A stretch of 64,000 nucleotides of DNA from Sthenelais limicola (Eukaryota > Annelida > Polychaeta > Phyllodocida > Sigalionidae), in NCBI GenBank assembly GCA_942159475.1, contig OW804095.1, forward strand, positions 54,340,773 through 54,404,772, in the 5' to 3' direction. The notes under the pieces are model-generated. The model searched no databases. It saw only the letters and a program-made list of their open reading frames with translations, and was not told the DNA's origin. This document shows, piece by piece, positions 53,330-64,000 of this stretch; positions within the stretch are counted from its first letter, which is position 1, and every line of letters starts with the position of its first letter. The position numbers and the translations under genes are program-made.

Positions 53330-53704
53330 TGTACTGCACAATCCGCTTGCAGTTTGGCATTGTTTCATGCAGTAGGAATCAAAGATGAATGTACGATCAA
53401 AGATGTATGTACTGCACAATCAACTTGCAGTTCAGCATTATTTCATGCAGTAGGAATCAAAGATGAATGTACGATCAAAGATATATACATGTACTGCACA
53501 ATCAACCTGCAGTTCAGCATTGTTTCATGCAGTAGGAATCAAAGATGAATGTGAAATCAAAGATGAATGTACTGCACAATCCACTTGCAGTTCAGCAATG
53601 TTTCATGCAGTAGGAATCAAAGATGAATGTGAAATCAAAGATCAATGTACTGCACAATCCGCTTGCAGTTCAGCATTGTTTCATGCAGTAGGAATCAAAG
53701 ATGC
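53330..53704 (+). repeat. 78-bp minisatellite, about 4.8 copies
   Basis: Units start at 53330, 53408, 53490, 53568 and 53646. The spacing is 78 bp except for one 82-bp unit. Shared words are TGTACTGCACAATC, TTGCAGTTCAGCATT and GCAGTAGGAATCAAAGATGA. Units of 78 bp are 26 codons, so the array is open on the + strand in two frames (53279-53548 and 53463-53714), encoding CTAQSTCSSALFHAVGIKDE-like repeats. The 82-bp unit shifts the frame. A coding role is unproven. Confidence 0.85.
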
Positions 53705-56242
53705 TAACATCTGAGACAGTTCGGTGATGAATGTAAGAGGGATAGAATAGCGAGAAAATCGATGAATTTGATATTGCTGTAAGTTTAAAATTTCAGACTG
53801 CAAGGCAAGGCAAGAGGAGATGTAACTGTATGTGTTGTTGATATCCATAAACAAAAACAAAATAAACAAAAACATCAGGAGTCTAGAACTGATCTTGCTC
53901 TTTCTGTTAGGTCAGTATGAAATGTAATACCTCGACGACGGCTTGTTTACATCGCAAAGAGGTTCTCTTGCAGTTGGTATTAAAGAAATGTTGTTCTATT
54001 TCCAGCTTTCAATGTGAAATCCATCATTATCATTCTAATGTTTGATAGGAATTAAGCAAGGTCATTGTCATTGTTTTTATGACCACATTCCCTTGTTATT
54101 TCATTGAGGGATTTCAACGTAAACATTTCATATACATTAGTTTTCCTTTTCTGAAAGTATGTCTTCTTAACCTGAAAAGAATGATTTTCCCAATGTTGTC
54201 AATGGAATTCTTGCCATAGGTACACAGAAATGTGCGATGCAAACACCATGCCAGACCTAGGCTGTGCAATGCAAACATGCTGTTCAAATGAAGCATGCAG
54301 TCAGCATCAGTTTTCTTCTTTTTCAGTTATTTCTCATTTTTAAATGGAACAGTAGGGTTTTAAATGACGAAATAATAAATTTGTAGGAGCAACACCTACG
54401 GCCATTTCCAATAGGCGGTGCCAACACTACGAGCAACACCACTTCGACCCTTCTACTTTTCGTGCTGTAACACGCACGGAAGTCATGATGTATACTAGCC
54501 ACAGTAAGATTGATATAGCACTGCAAATACGAGTTTGGGATGAATAAAACCCTTCAAACGTTTATGTTCCGACTGCATTATTGTTCACTGAGGGGTTCGT
54601 TACAAATACAGAAACCATTATAAAAATATCGTGCCTTCAATCATGCCCCCAAAAATGTGATTATATTCGCATATTCGCTGAAATGAAGGAGTACATATAT
54701 TTACACAAAATTTTCGGATATTCGTTGAAATGAAGGAATACATAAATTTACACATTATATATCCTATTCTATTATATACGCATTGCTCTGAGAACAACGT
54801 ATCTGGAGTGAGTTATGCACAGTGCGTATTTCACTAGTGAGTTATATGTGGTAGTCATGGCAGCCAATATATTATTTACCAAGTTTACCGTTTCAGTCGA
54901 CTGAAACCAACTCGTTAGTTAACCTCTATATAAACCATTGGTGTAATATCTAGGACTATAAATCCATGTCTACTTCATATATTTTTTCTATTCGTTTATA
55001 AAGTGTAAATGTGACAATGAAATGGCATCTTTTTTAGGGATTTGTTTTAAGCCTCAAATTAAATATTAAATAATAACTTAAAATTAAGGTTTAATTCCTA
55101 CATGCAATCCTACAAATTGAGTTGTAATGGCTTGACACGCGCTGCAATGTAAAGATACAGCCAATGGTCACCTCAGGTGATTTCCTTTTGTAATGCTTTG
55201 ATATTGTTTGAAATGAAGATATTAACTTTATATTTATGAATACCAACCATGACCGAAATATTGGTTTTAAGGAACACATAACTGTTTCGCCATTTAAAAG
55301 CTATTTGACGTAAACATGATACAGAGTTGTTCTACATTCTTTTTGGAAACGGGCAGACAAAACGCAATCCATTATACTGAACACTTCCTTATTATACATA
55401 CAAAGATACTTGAATCATAGCGTAATATGATGTGCTACTTACCTTAAAAAAATATCCACTGTTTTTTGTGGCGTGGCGTGGCGTCTGGCGTTTTCTCGGC
55501 TTATATTAGAAATAATTATTTTAGTGAAGACATCTCAGCTAGTGTCGTCGCTGTCTGAAATACTATATGCGCACAAAGTCTTATGCATTCTTTTTGGGGA
55601 CTGGCAGAACGTTAGAACCATGTAACTGATACATATGTATCATTGAACAATAGGATAATGTGCTAGTAGCTTTATTATTCATAATGTGAGTATCTATAAC
55701 ATGTCTTTCGTCATTTTGTCTGTAAGGATTTTCGCCAGTAAGCTTGTAAGCTCTGCATGTACATTGCACTCTACCATGATTGTTCAACTGTGGCGAGTTA
55801 ATAGTGGTTTCTATAACAATATGATTGGAAGGCTGACCAGTTTAGATCTCCTGACTAGTTGCTATGGGTGTAATCGAAATCCAGATCAGTTTTAAGTGAG
55901 TGTCAAGTATACTTTGTATGGATGTGATTGGCAATAGTTTGGTTGCATAACATTACGATTGCAGGCCTGACAATTTTCAAGTGTGCATTAGGGTTTGTAT
56001 GGATGCTATTGAACGAGTGACAGTTTTGAATATGTTCATTTTGTGAATGTAGATGTATACATGTATATTCGTTCTAGTAACAGTATCATGAATGGAAAAA
56101 AAGATTTTAATTTAGACATTTCATTGTGCATCTGAGGATTTTATGCGATGTAAACATGATATTGCATGTTTAAACAGCAGAGGTTTTATGAATTCTAGTA
56201 AAGAAACTGGCATAACAATTGCTTTATTTAAAAAAACCCACA
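53705..56242. other. Gene-free stretch
   Basis: I see no supported gene. A small repeat of GAAATGAAGGA-like words lies near 54680-54740. A G/C-rich word repeat (GTGGCGTGGCGTGGCGT) lies near 55468. Confidence 0.4.
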
Positions 56243-57350
56243 ATTAGGCCATCAGCTGAGCCTCAGAATATGGCTAGAAAATGATTTTCGTTCCGGATTT
56301 TGGGCACTACTTTTTGACACCAGTTTCCAATTGCTAATACTATATATTATAATATCCCAAAAGTTCTCCATGATATTCGTGCCAGTTTTTGAGAAAATGA
56401 GCAATCAATCAGACAGTGCAAGGCCTATGGAGCTTATGGTCTGGCTTCATTTTTAATGGTAATTTTAATAGTCCATGATTTATTTGGTAAACGTTGAATT
56501 CTCGGTCCTACTAAATTTTTATGATTGATTCAAAATCTCCAGAATCTCTTGATTTCGAATCTGCCAATTTCCACTTTGTAATTTTTGAGGAATCTTAATT
56601 ATTGACGTTTGAAAAAAAAAAATTAAAAAATTAAATAATTAATCAATGAATAAATTATCTAATGGGTTTAGAATCAAGTGACTGATATGAATTGATAGGA
56701 AATGATGTCCCCTAAAACTGTTTTTATTTGACCTAATATGTCAGTGCATTATTTTCAGAGTTATTTGCAAAATACCTCACGATTAATGACCTTTGACCTT
56801 GACCTTTATGAGGCATTTTGCTAATAACTCTGAAAATAATGCACTGACATCTTAGGTCAAAAGAAAACAATTTTAGGGCACAGTATTCTCTATTGATTGA
56901 TATCAGTCACTTCATTCTAAATATAGAAGATAATATTTTTTATTATTTATTTATTTATTTAATTTTTTACATTTTATTTTCCAAACATGGAGAACTAAAA
57001 TTCCTCAAAAGTTAGAAAGTTAAAAATGGCAGATTCAGAATCAGAAGATTCCGGAGATCTGGAATCAATAAAAAAATCATTGGTATGACCGCAGATTCAA
57101 CATTCACCAATAAATGATGTTCTATTAAAATGACTATTAAAATGAAGCCAGACCGTTGGCTCCATAGGCTTTGCACTGTCAGAAACAATGCCCAATTACT
57201 CAAAATCTGGCAGGAATTGCATGGAGAACTTTTGGGATATTATAATATAGGGTGTTAGCAATAGGAATCTGCTACTAAAAAGTAGTGCCCAAAATCCGGA
57301 ACGAAAATCACTCTTTTGGGGTACAGCTGATGGCCTAAATGTTTTATTGT
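56243..57350. repeat. 1.1-kb foldback element with long inverted arms
   Basis: The arms at 56243-56779 and 56809-57350 are reverse complements along most of their length with modest divergence. Outer words are GGCCATCAGCTG and CAGCTGATGGCC; inner words are TCAGTGCATTATTTTCAGAG and its complement. The 29-nt centre (56780-56808) is nearly filled by three TGACCT words. There is no coding content. Confidence 0.88.
56787..56805 (-). promoter_or_regulatory. Triple TGACCT half-sites in the foldback loop
   Basis: TGACCTTTGACCTTGACCT contains a DR1 arrangement (first two sites) and a DR0 (last two), matching nuclear-receptor sites such as HNF4/RXR-type DR1. Functional use is inference. Confidence 0.35.
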
Positions 57351-57805
57351 TCAACGTAAACATGCCATGTTTTGCCCACAATCATCTTGGTACGCTTTCC
57401 CTACCCATACACACAAGCGCAGGAAAGATGTGCGGCAAAAGGTAAGTGGGGCAATATGAGCATGTTTATGAAACAGTTTATATAGAGGAATATTTTATTA
57501 CCCTTAATTTGTGCGATGTAAACATACCCAAAATTTAACTGCGGAAGTTATAATCTAGGAAACAGCAACTGTTGAAATATTTAGCTGAAATCTGAATTAG
57601 TAAATTTATATAAAGAAATCGGTTACTGAAAGCCATGCAGGTTAATTGTACTTCTGGAGTTCTTTGATTTCATCGTACCTCACAATGACAAGTTCAATCT
57701 AAAAAACACAATTTGGGGGGTTTAATTGCTAGAATATTGGTCCTAGATAAATATAAAAAGGTACATATGGCAGGAATTCTGGATAATCAAAATTTCTTTG
57801 TATAA

Positions 57806-57926
57806 AGGCCCATTCACATTACAACGGCCGATTGGTGTACGGCCGCTGCACGGCAAAAAAACACAATGTTAAAGTATTACAGCTGGCAAGAATCGGCCGG
57901 CTGGTCGTGATAATGGGAATGGGCCT
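57806..57926. mobile_element. 121-bp MITE, PIF/Harbinger-like, TAA duplication
   Basis: The element starts AGGCCCATTCACATTA and ends TAATGGGAATGGGCCT, flanked by TAA at 57803-57805 and 57927-57929. The internal words CGGCCGATT and AATCGGCCGG also pair. There is no coding content. Confidence 0.75.
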
Positions 57927-60900
57927 TAAGTGACTGACTACAGCATGATAAATGCAGAAATAGGGTGGGCCCATTTCGTGAGAACGGGTCAGGAGTTAAA
58001 ATATTGTTCCTCTAAGATCTATTTTAGTTCTTATTTTTCATATCATCCACCTTGAATACAAAATTTTTGTTCCTGATGTATATGTTGTACTATGGTTGAT
58101 GTAGGAAGGATTTTGAGGTTGATAACTCAATGGCCAATAGACATTTTCTTTACTGAACGTCAACGAATTGAAATAATTATCCCATTGAAATATCTGTTAG
58201 TTTCAAATTACGAATTACCCGTTTTGAAATGGAAAGTTTCACGAAGCAATAATTATGTTCTTGCAGTTCTACGGCATGGTATGAGTTCGTACGTCGTTTG
58301 GTCCATTTTCTTTCTGGTTGCTCCACCAGAAAGAAACCTTTATTTCCTCTTATCAGGCAAGCTTTATTTATATCTATCTCAAACCTTTGTCTGGACATCA
58401 ATATCGTCCATTGATTCAGACTAACATTTCATATACGAGAACTATGAGGTCAATCACAACTTTGAATACGAAATGATGTGTCATGAATTTTAATGATGTC
58501 ATTCATTTAATAAAAACAAACCACGAGTGTCTCAGCAACAAAAAAGTTAGATTTAGAACTGGCCTCCATACACGTTAGATAATTCCCATCTTATTAAAAC
58601 CTTTGCTAAATCTACGTTCCGTATCCTCAACGGTGTGACGATTGACAGTTCTTTATAATGTTATCATATATATAGATATAATTGTATCCGAGACATAAAT
58701 AAGGGGTGTATTTTTCTGATGAATCAGCAGTCTTGTTTGAAATAGGCATAAGACCCATAAAGGGATCACCAAAAACTCGCACAAGCTTCAGAGTCTACAC
58801 CTTCGGACAATTAAAAACAAAAGAATAAAGGAATATGGACTGCGTTGACGGGATATATATGTCAAAACAAGTCTGGGCCATAGGCATAATGCAATAAACG
58901 AACAATCCCAGGTATGATATGGTTACATGTTATATCAATTGCTGTACCTCCCACAATGATCCACAATTATGTTGATTCATCTGCTACCGACTAGGACATG
59001 CAAGCATATATCTTTGGATAACTATGTAGGGTACTATAAGTGATGGAGATCTCCTTTAATGCCCTTCTATTACAAATGTATTTGACGGTAACAATTCTGG
59101 CATAATAATTGGGGACCAAAACTTATTTTAGAAGTATTTGTTGCTGATATGACTCATGAAAGGGTAACATGTATTTCTTTAAAATGGGAATAATATAAAC
59201 TCCAACACGTTGGCCGACAGTTGTTTAAAATGTTGCACTAGTTTGTACTAGTTATTATCCCTAAGAATAGTAATTTATCGACCATGGTAGGTGGAATTTG
59301 ACTGCAATGAAGAGTTCATAATTTTAGCCAGAAAAATTTGCTGCAGCCTATTTTGATATAATCCCTCTATCAACTTGAGAAGAAACTTACATTCACCAAT
59401 CATAGGTCATATTCATGCCAAATCTGCCATTACCCACAAAACAGTACCGCCAGAATATAATACTTTTTATTTATTATCAATATCATTAATGTCATCAATA
59501 ATTTATACCATAGTCATGACCATAATAGTAGTAGTTATGACTTATAATTACACAATTTCACCGACAGTACCACCATATATATCTGTCTAACGTATTTTGA
59601 TACACCCATTGCAGTTAGCAGCCCCAATAAAAAGTTAAATATTAAAGGTAACATAACGTAACATCACTATATTATCACTGAATTATTATTATAATTATTA
59701 TTATTTTAATATTATCGTCATCATTATGTTCATCGTCTTATAATCGTCATTAGATTAATCCATTTTCATTCATTGTTACACATAATATTGTGGCAGGTTA
59801 TCGTACAATATGGTCATAACGTAACGCATCACCATTCGAAAATAACTTTTTTCAAACATTATATGTATATAATCATATAATGTATATGATACATCATATA
59901 TAATATACATTATATATAATTATGATATAAACTATTCTAAAACATCATGGTAAATCATGAATATACAAGATAATGACATAGGAATTAAGTTAACGATGCT
60001 TCACAAATATCTTCGAACATCGATCGAGTATTTAGACAGCAGTTGGTTGCAAAAGGCAATCGTTTCTACTTAAACAATTGAGTAAAACAATCAATCTTGC
60101 ATGTTAATACTACCTTACTACAATTCGACAACTGGACCAATGCGACCATCGGATTGCGCTATTTACATAATTAATCTGTCAATATCTCAAGGCATCTGTC
60201 AAACGCATCTAAGTATTCTTGAATAGACAAAATGATACTACTAATAAAGGACCTTTTATATTCACAGACAAGCATGTCTACGAAAGACTTTACATGCGAA
60301 TGTCAGGAAGGGTTTTACTACCCATTAAACATTTAACAGACCATTTTTCTAAATCCTACAAAGGAAATGTACCTCTCCTTTCCTAAAATACTAATTTATT
60401 CCCAAAGTATGATCACAAGTGAAGGAAAACTTATACACAATATTTTGCTTTCCAGCATAGTCCAATTACTAAAGTCCTTCATATGATTTTATCCTTTCTG
60501 CAATGGTCGTTACAAGAGATTTAGCTAAGAAATACCATTATCAACCACCGATAAAGATATATACTTATACATAGCATCGCGAAAATTGAAATCCATTGAT
60601 TAACCATTTACTTTGAGATAATTATTGTACTAGGAGTGATGGTACCTTACATCAAAATACCGGCTCAAATGCTGCTTTACTCGCTTTATTATTCGGTTAT
60701 TTGGACCAGCCTGGATATGTAGGCTGTAGATGGTTTTATAAGTTTTCTGTGCCGCTATATCTTACAGTATTTCTGAAACATTATGAATAAAAAGTGGGAG
60801 GTTTGCATAATCATTAATGTAATGTTTTTTCAAATGTTCTTCACCTTTTGGCCCTGTTTGATATATTCTAGGAAAACCCAGTTGGTACTTGCAGTACTTA

Positions 60901-63900
60901 ACACGTCATGTCACACTATAATGTGTGGCTGGAGAGAATCAGAGATGCTAGTAGATCAAGGAGAATAATCCGGCATATAATTATAATTATCGGACAGTTA
61001 AACGCCTCCAACCCTTTTCTTCACGCAAAGTTATGATTCAATGAATGGAATTAATTTATGTAATAGTCATCGTTCCTCGATGAAACTGAGACTGATGTCG
61101 CCATGTTTGGTCATATTTTTTCAAAGCCATTCTAGACGCCCATCTATTAAACCGAAATTTGTTTTACGCCAACATTCTAAACATATAAATGAGAATCCCA
61201 ACATAATTTGCTTAATTCAACTGTTTTTAAGAAGCCGCCGCCGATGATAACCTTGGTATAACTTTCTGTGTAAAAATGGGAATATTGTAAATGTGTTGCC
61301 CGTTGTTTGGAAGATTCTCAAAGCCCAACATGTTCATAGAGCCCAAACTATCCAGTCGCGTGGAAGCAGCTATATCCTGAATTTTCTACAGCGAAATGAT
61401 ATACAGTGTTGGACAGAGAAAGGTTTTGTTTACCAATGGATTAACCTTACACCAAGCGCAAAAGAGTGGAGAATCATCCCAAAGTAGTTAAAAATTAGGA
61501 AGGATTAGAGAGTCGCGTTTACCGGAAAGCTTGGGAGAATTTTGGAATATACACACACTCAACATCGGGCAACTTAACGTTGAATTCTGATTCTTTCTTT
61601 AAGTCCCATATCCACCGAGCCGATTATTTTGACGGGGACAGGAAGTCAGTCACCATCCCGTCAAGATAATCGGCTCAGTTTGACACAGGACCTTCTTTCA
61701 TATTCTGGGAACCCATCTTTAAACACGACGTGTGAAGGTTCTTATGGTATGTCTGTGCCACGTATCCAGGTTATGGCACACTTATTGATGCTGTTTTAAA
61801 TGTTTGGTCCGAAGTCCAGCTGAATCGGACCACAAAGGCCATACATTAATTTCATACATATCGAACCCTGTATAAATGAGCAATTCTACTGAAATGGGCC
61901 CGCCTGGGTTTCGACCCTTTTATCTTTGTTATGCAATAGCAAAATAATGAATGATTTCCAGAAAGCAATCCTCAAAAGGAGGTTTTAATCAATGGTTTAG
62001 ATTTATTAATTCCGTTGTCATTTCGTCTAGCTCTGAGCGGCAGATAAGTAATTTAACGCTATATTCTCTGCCTTCATATGCATCTCACACTACAGGTTAA
62101 AAACGAAAAAAAGTGTTACGTGGTTAAAATGCCTGTAAACTCCGTCGTCAATTAAAACTGTGTTTTTCAGTGGCATGGATAGATATATAAATGGCAGAAG
62201 TACTGTGTGACAATGCACTATACATGCCAAAGTGCTTTTTTATTTCTTGCATTGGTTTCCTCGTGATATTATTCAAAAGGACCTGACGAGGGAGTTAACA
62301 TGTGTCGTCTACTATAAATATGTGTTGTCGTCGACTATAAACAAACAAAATATAAAAAGTTATGCATTTCAGAAGTATCAGAGTATTAATTTCCTCGTGA
62401 TATTGTTCGACAAAAATAATTGATGCCGGGTAGAATATAAATAATCTGGTAACCCTGTATGTCGTCCAAGTCTAAACACCTTCTGCAAACCTATCCCTAC
62501 ATTAATTTTATCTGGATAGAGGGTAAATTAAGCCCTACTTTTATTGCCTTGGAGGATGAACTAATTTTTGCCAGTAGTCCGGTGACCATATTGAAGAAGA
62601 AATACAATAAGGAAAATCTTCTTACTTCTTATCCAATGGTTTATATATAATATTTACATCAATTTGCAAAAGAGTCTATGACAACGGAGTCAATGATTAT
62701 ACCTTTATGCCAGGGAGGCGTGTTAAATAACAGTTAGTTATGATCAGAGATGTTTGACACAATTACAGGTCACACCCAGTTGGGCCCATTTTGGGTGAAT
62801 TGCTCGAATTAATTCTGAAATGAGATATATTTACATTGTTTCTGAAGAACATGAACACAACAATAGCTGTACAAGTTTGAAAGCGAGTCAAATATTCTAT
62901 AAGAAATAGACAACCTCCATTTCCAAAACGACTGGGGGTTTTGTGGGTTGGAACGTTCACCCCTTATAAACATCACCTTTAAAACGTTGGTGCCTATACT
63001 TCTTCATTACATAACTCTAGATTGTAAAGAGAATAGTGTAGGCGTAAATTAATATGGTTTGTACGTAGTATACAGGGATGGAAATGAACCCTTATGCCAA
63101 TGTAACGCTTTTTGGCTAGTGACTTTGGTATTAATATCCGTGACAATTTTGATGGAATGGATATTAAAACTGCTAGTCTCTCATCATCTTTAGAAACGAA
63201 ATTTTGATTACAACTTGACTGAAATCTTGCCTACCCCGAAACTGCAATTACTCCAAATCCTCGTAGTTCGTGCCATCAGGCTTTGCTTTCCTTGATTATC
63301 ATACGAAAATAAAACAACGACCTTCTCCCTCCTCTGATTCATTACAAGACATGCCAATACCAATTGTGACAGTTATCATTCTCCGTTCTATGTTCCTATT
63401 AGTTGAACAATATCCGTCTATACACAATGACACGACCTAGCTACGGACTATACAATTATTGTGGTTATCCAGGTTATCATTTGGTTAATTCAATCCGTTG
63501 TCTCAATCATGTATTCAACTGACAGATTCCGTGAAATCAGTGCATAACAGAATGAAAATGTGTTTGAGGTGGCCTAAAAGAAAGGGCAAAATTGAAGGCT
63601 GGAATAGTAGTAGAAGATTTCTTATTATATAGTCGGGTAGTGCAAGATGTTAACAAAGAAATTTAATGGATACATTAGAAAAGGGGGAAATCTGCTTAGA
63701 AATATTATAATAAATGATATGATTAGTGTAATAAAAGAATCACATATTACAACGCGGTGTAACAAAGACGTTGAAATATATAATTGTGTTTTCATCTGAA
63801 ACAAAATTGAAGCCTAATGTGAGGATACCTACTGCATATGATTACAGAGTGGATCTATAGCAAAGGTATGCCATATGGTGCACTATTATAAATCAATTGG

Positions 63901-64000
63901 GCAGACTGTTCCTAGAAGGCAGAAGCAAACGTAGCAGTTCAATACTTGGGGTTCAATAAATATAAAAGAAGCTTATTCCCATATTACACGTCTAAAATCT
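57927..64000. other. Gene-free stretch to window end
   Basis: I see no supported gene. AT-rich palindromic sequence lies at 59855-59935 and a 60-nt hairpin at 61617-61676. A 110-codon frame at 58092-58424 has no recognisable domain. An exon of an unrecognised gene cannot be excluded. Confidence 0.4.
61617..61676. repeat. 60-nt hairpin with 20-bp stem
   Basis: GAGCCGATTATTTTGACGGG pairs with CCCGTCAAGATAATCGGCTC with one mismatch; the loop is 20 nt. It could be a tiny MITE or an RNA hairpin. Confidence 0.7.

Noticed and set aside
58092..58424. 110-codon + strand frame starting MVDVGRILRL
   Set aside because: It is the longest frame in its area, but it has no recognised family and no upstream or downstream support; length alone is not enough in AT-rich DNA.

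Overview
This is invertebrate metazoan nuclear DNA: AT-rich, intron-containing and crowded with transposable elements. It has no operons, no Shine-Dalgarno signals and no phage or bacterial gene content. The one host gene I can build with confidence is an 11-exon orthologue of WDSUB1 (WD40 repeats, SAM domain, U-box), a predicted E3 ubiquitin ligase, on the + strand at 20452-35506. A Ngaro-type tyrosine-recombinase retrotransposon, CR1/Jockey-like LINEs, a piggyBac-like element, many short inverted-repeat elements and very frequent TAGGCCTA-type words suggest a marine invertebrate deuterostome, perhaps an echinoderm. That assignment is inference.

Layout. 1-6.6 kb: gene-free, with an inverted repeat, a 161-nt near-perfect hairpin, a long CT-rich satellite and a T-rich minisatellite. 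6.6-12.35 kb: an apparently complete Ngaro retrotransposon with split direct repeats A1-ORFs-B1-A2-B2. Its end was later tandemly duplicated. 12.9-20.3 kb: gene-free, with repeat copies, a tyrosine-recombinase remnant at 14.1 kb, a TIR element at 16.0 kb and a hammerhead-like motif at 18.5 kb. 20.45-35.5 kb: WDSUB1, with elements in introns 3, 4, 7 and 8, including a 5'-truncated LINE in intron 4. 35.5-44.3 kb: gene-free or unrecognised, with hairpins, CRE-like palindromes and one possible first exon. 44.35-52.2 kb: a long minus-strand LINE whose ORF2 is split by a 1.93 kb piggyBac-like element at a TTAA site. 52.2-64 kb: gene-free, with a 78-bp minisatellite, a 1.1 kb foldback element and a 121-bp TIR element.

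How the parts work together. WDSUB1 would couple substrate recognition (seven WD40 repeats) and self-association (SAM) to E2 recruitment (U-box). Its unusual extension starts MGSCCS, which predicts lipid anchoring at membranes. In the Ngaro, Gag, RT-RNase H and tyrosine recombinase would act in packaging, cDNA synthesis and integration. The large LINE encodes an ORF1 with a coiled coil and an RNA-binding-like region, then in the same frame a NADAR/YbiA-like domain, then an endonuclease-RT ORF2. The NADAR domain in a LINE is the most unusual item in the window.

Limits. Exon boundaries come from reading frame and GT/AG sites only. TE family names come from motifs, not database searches. Percent identities were not computed.
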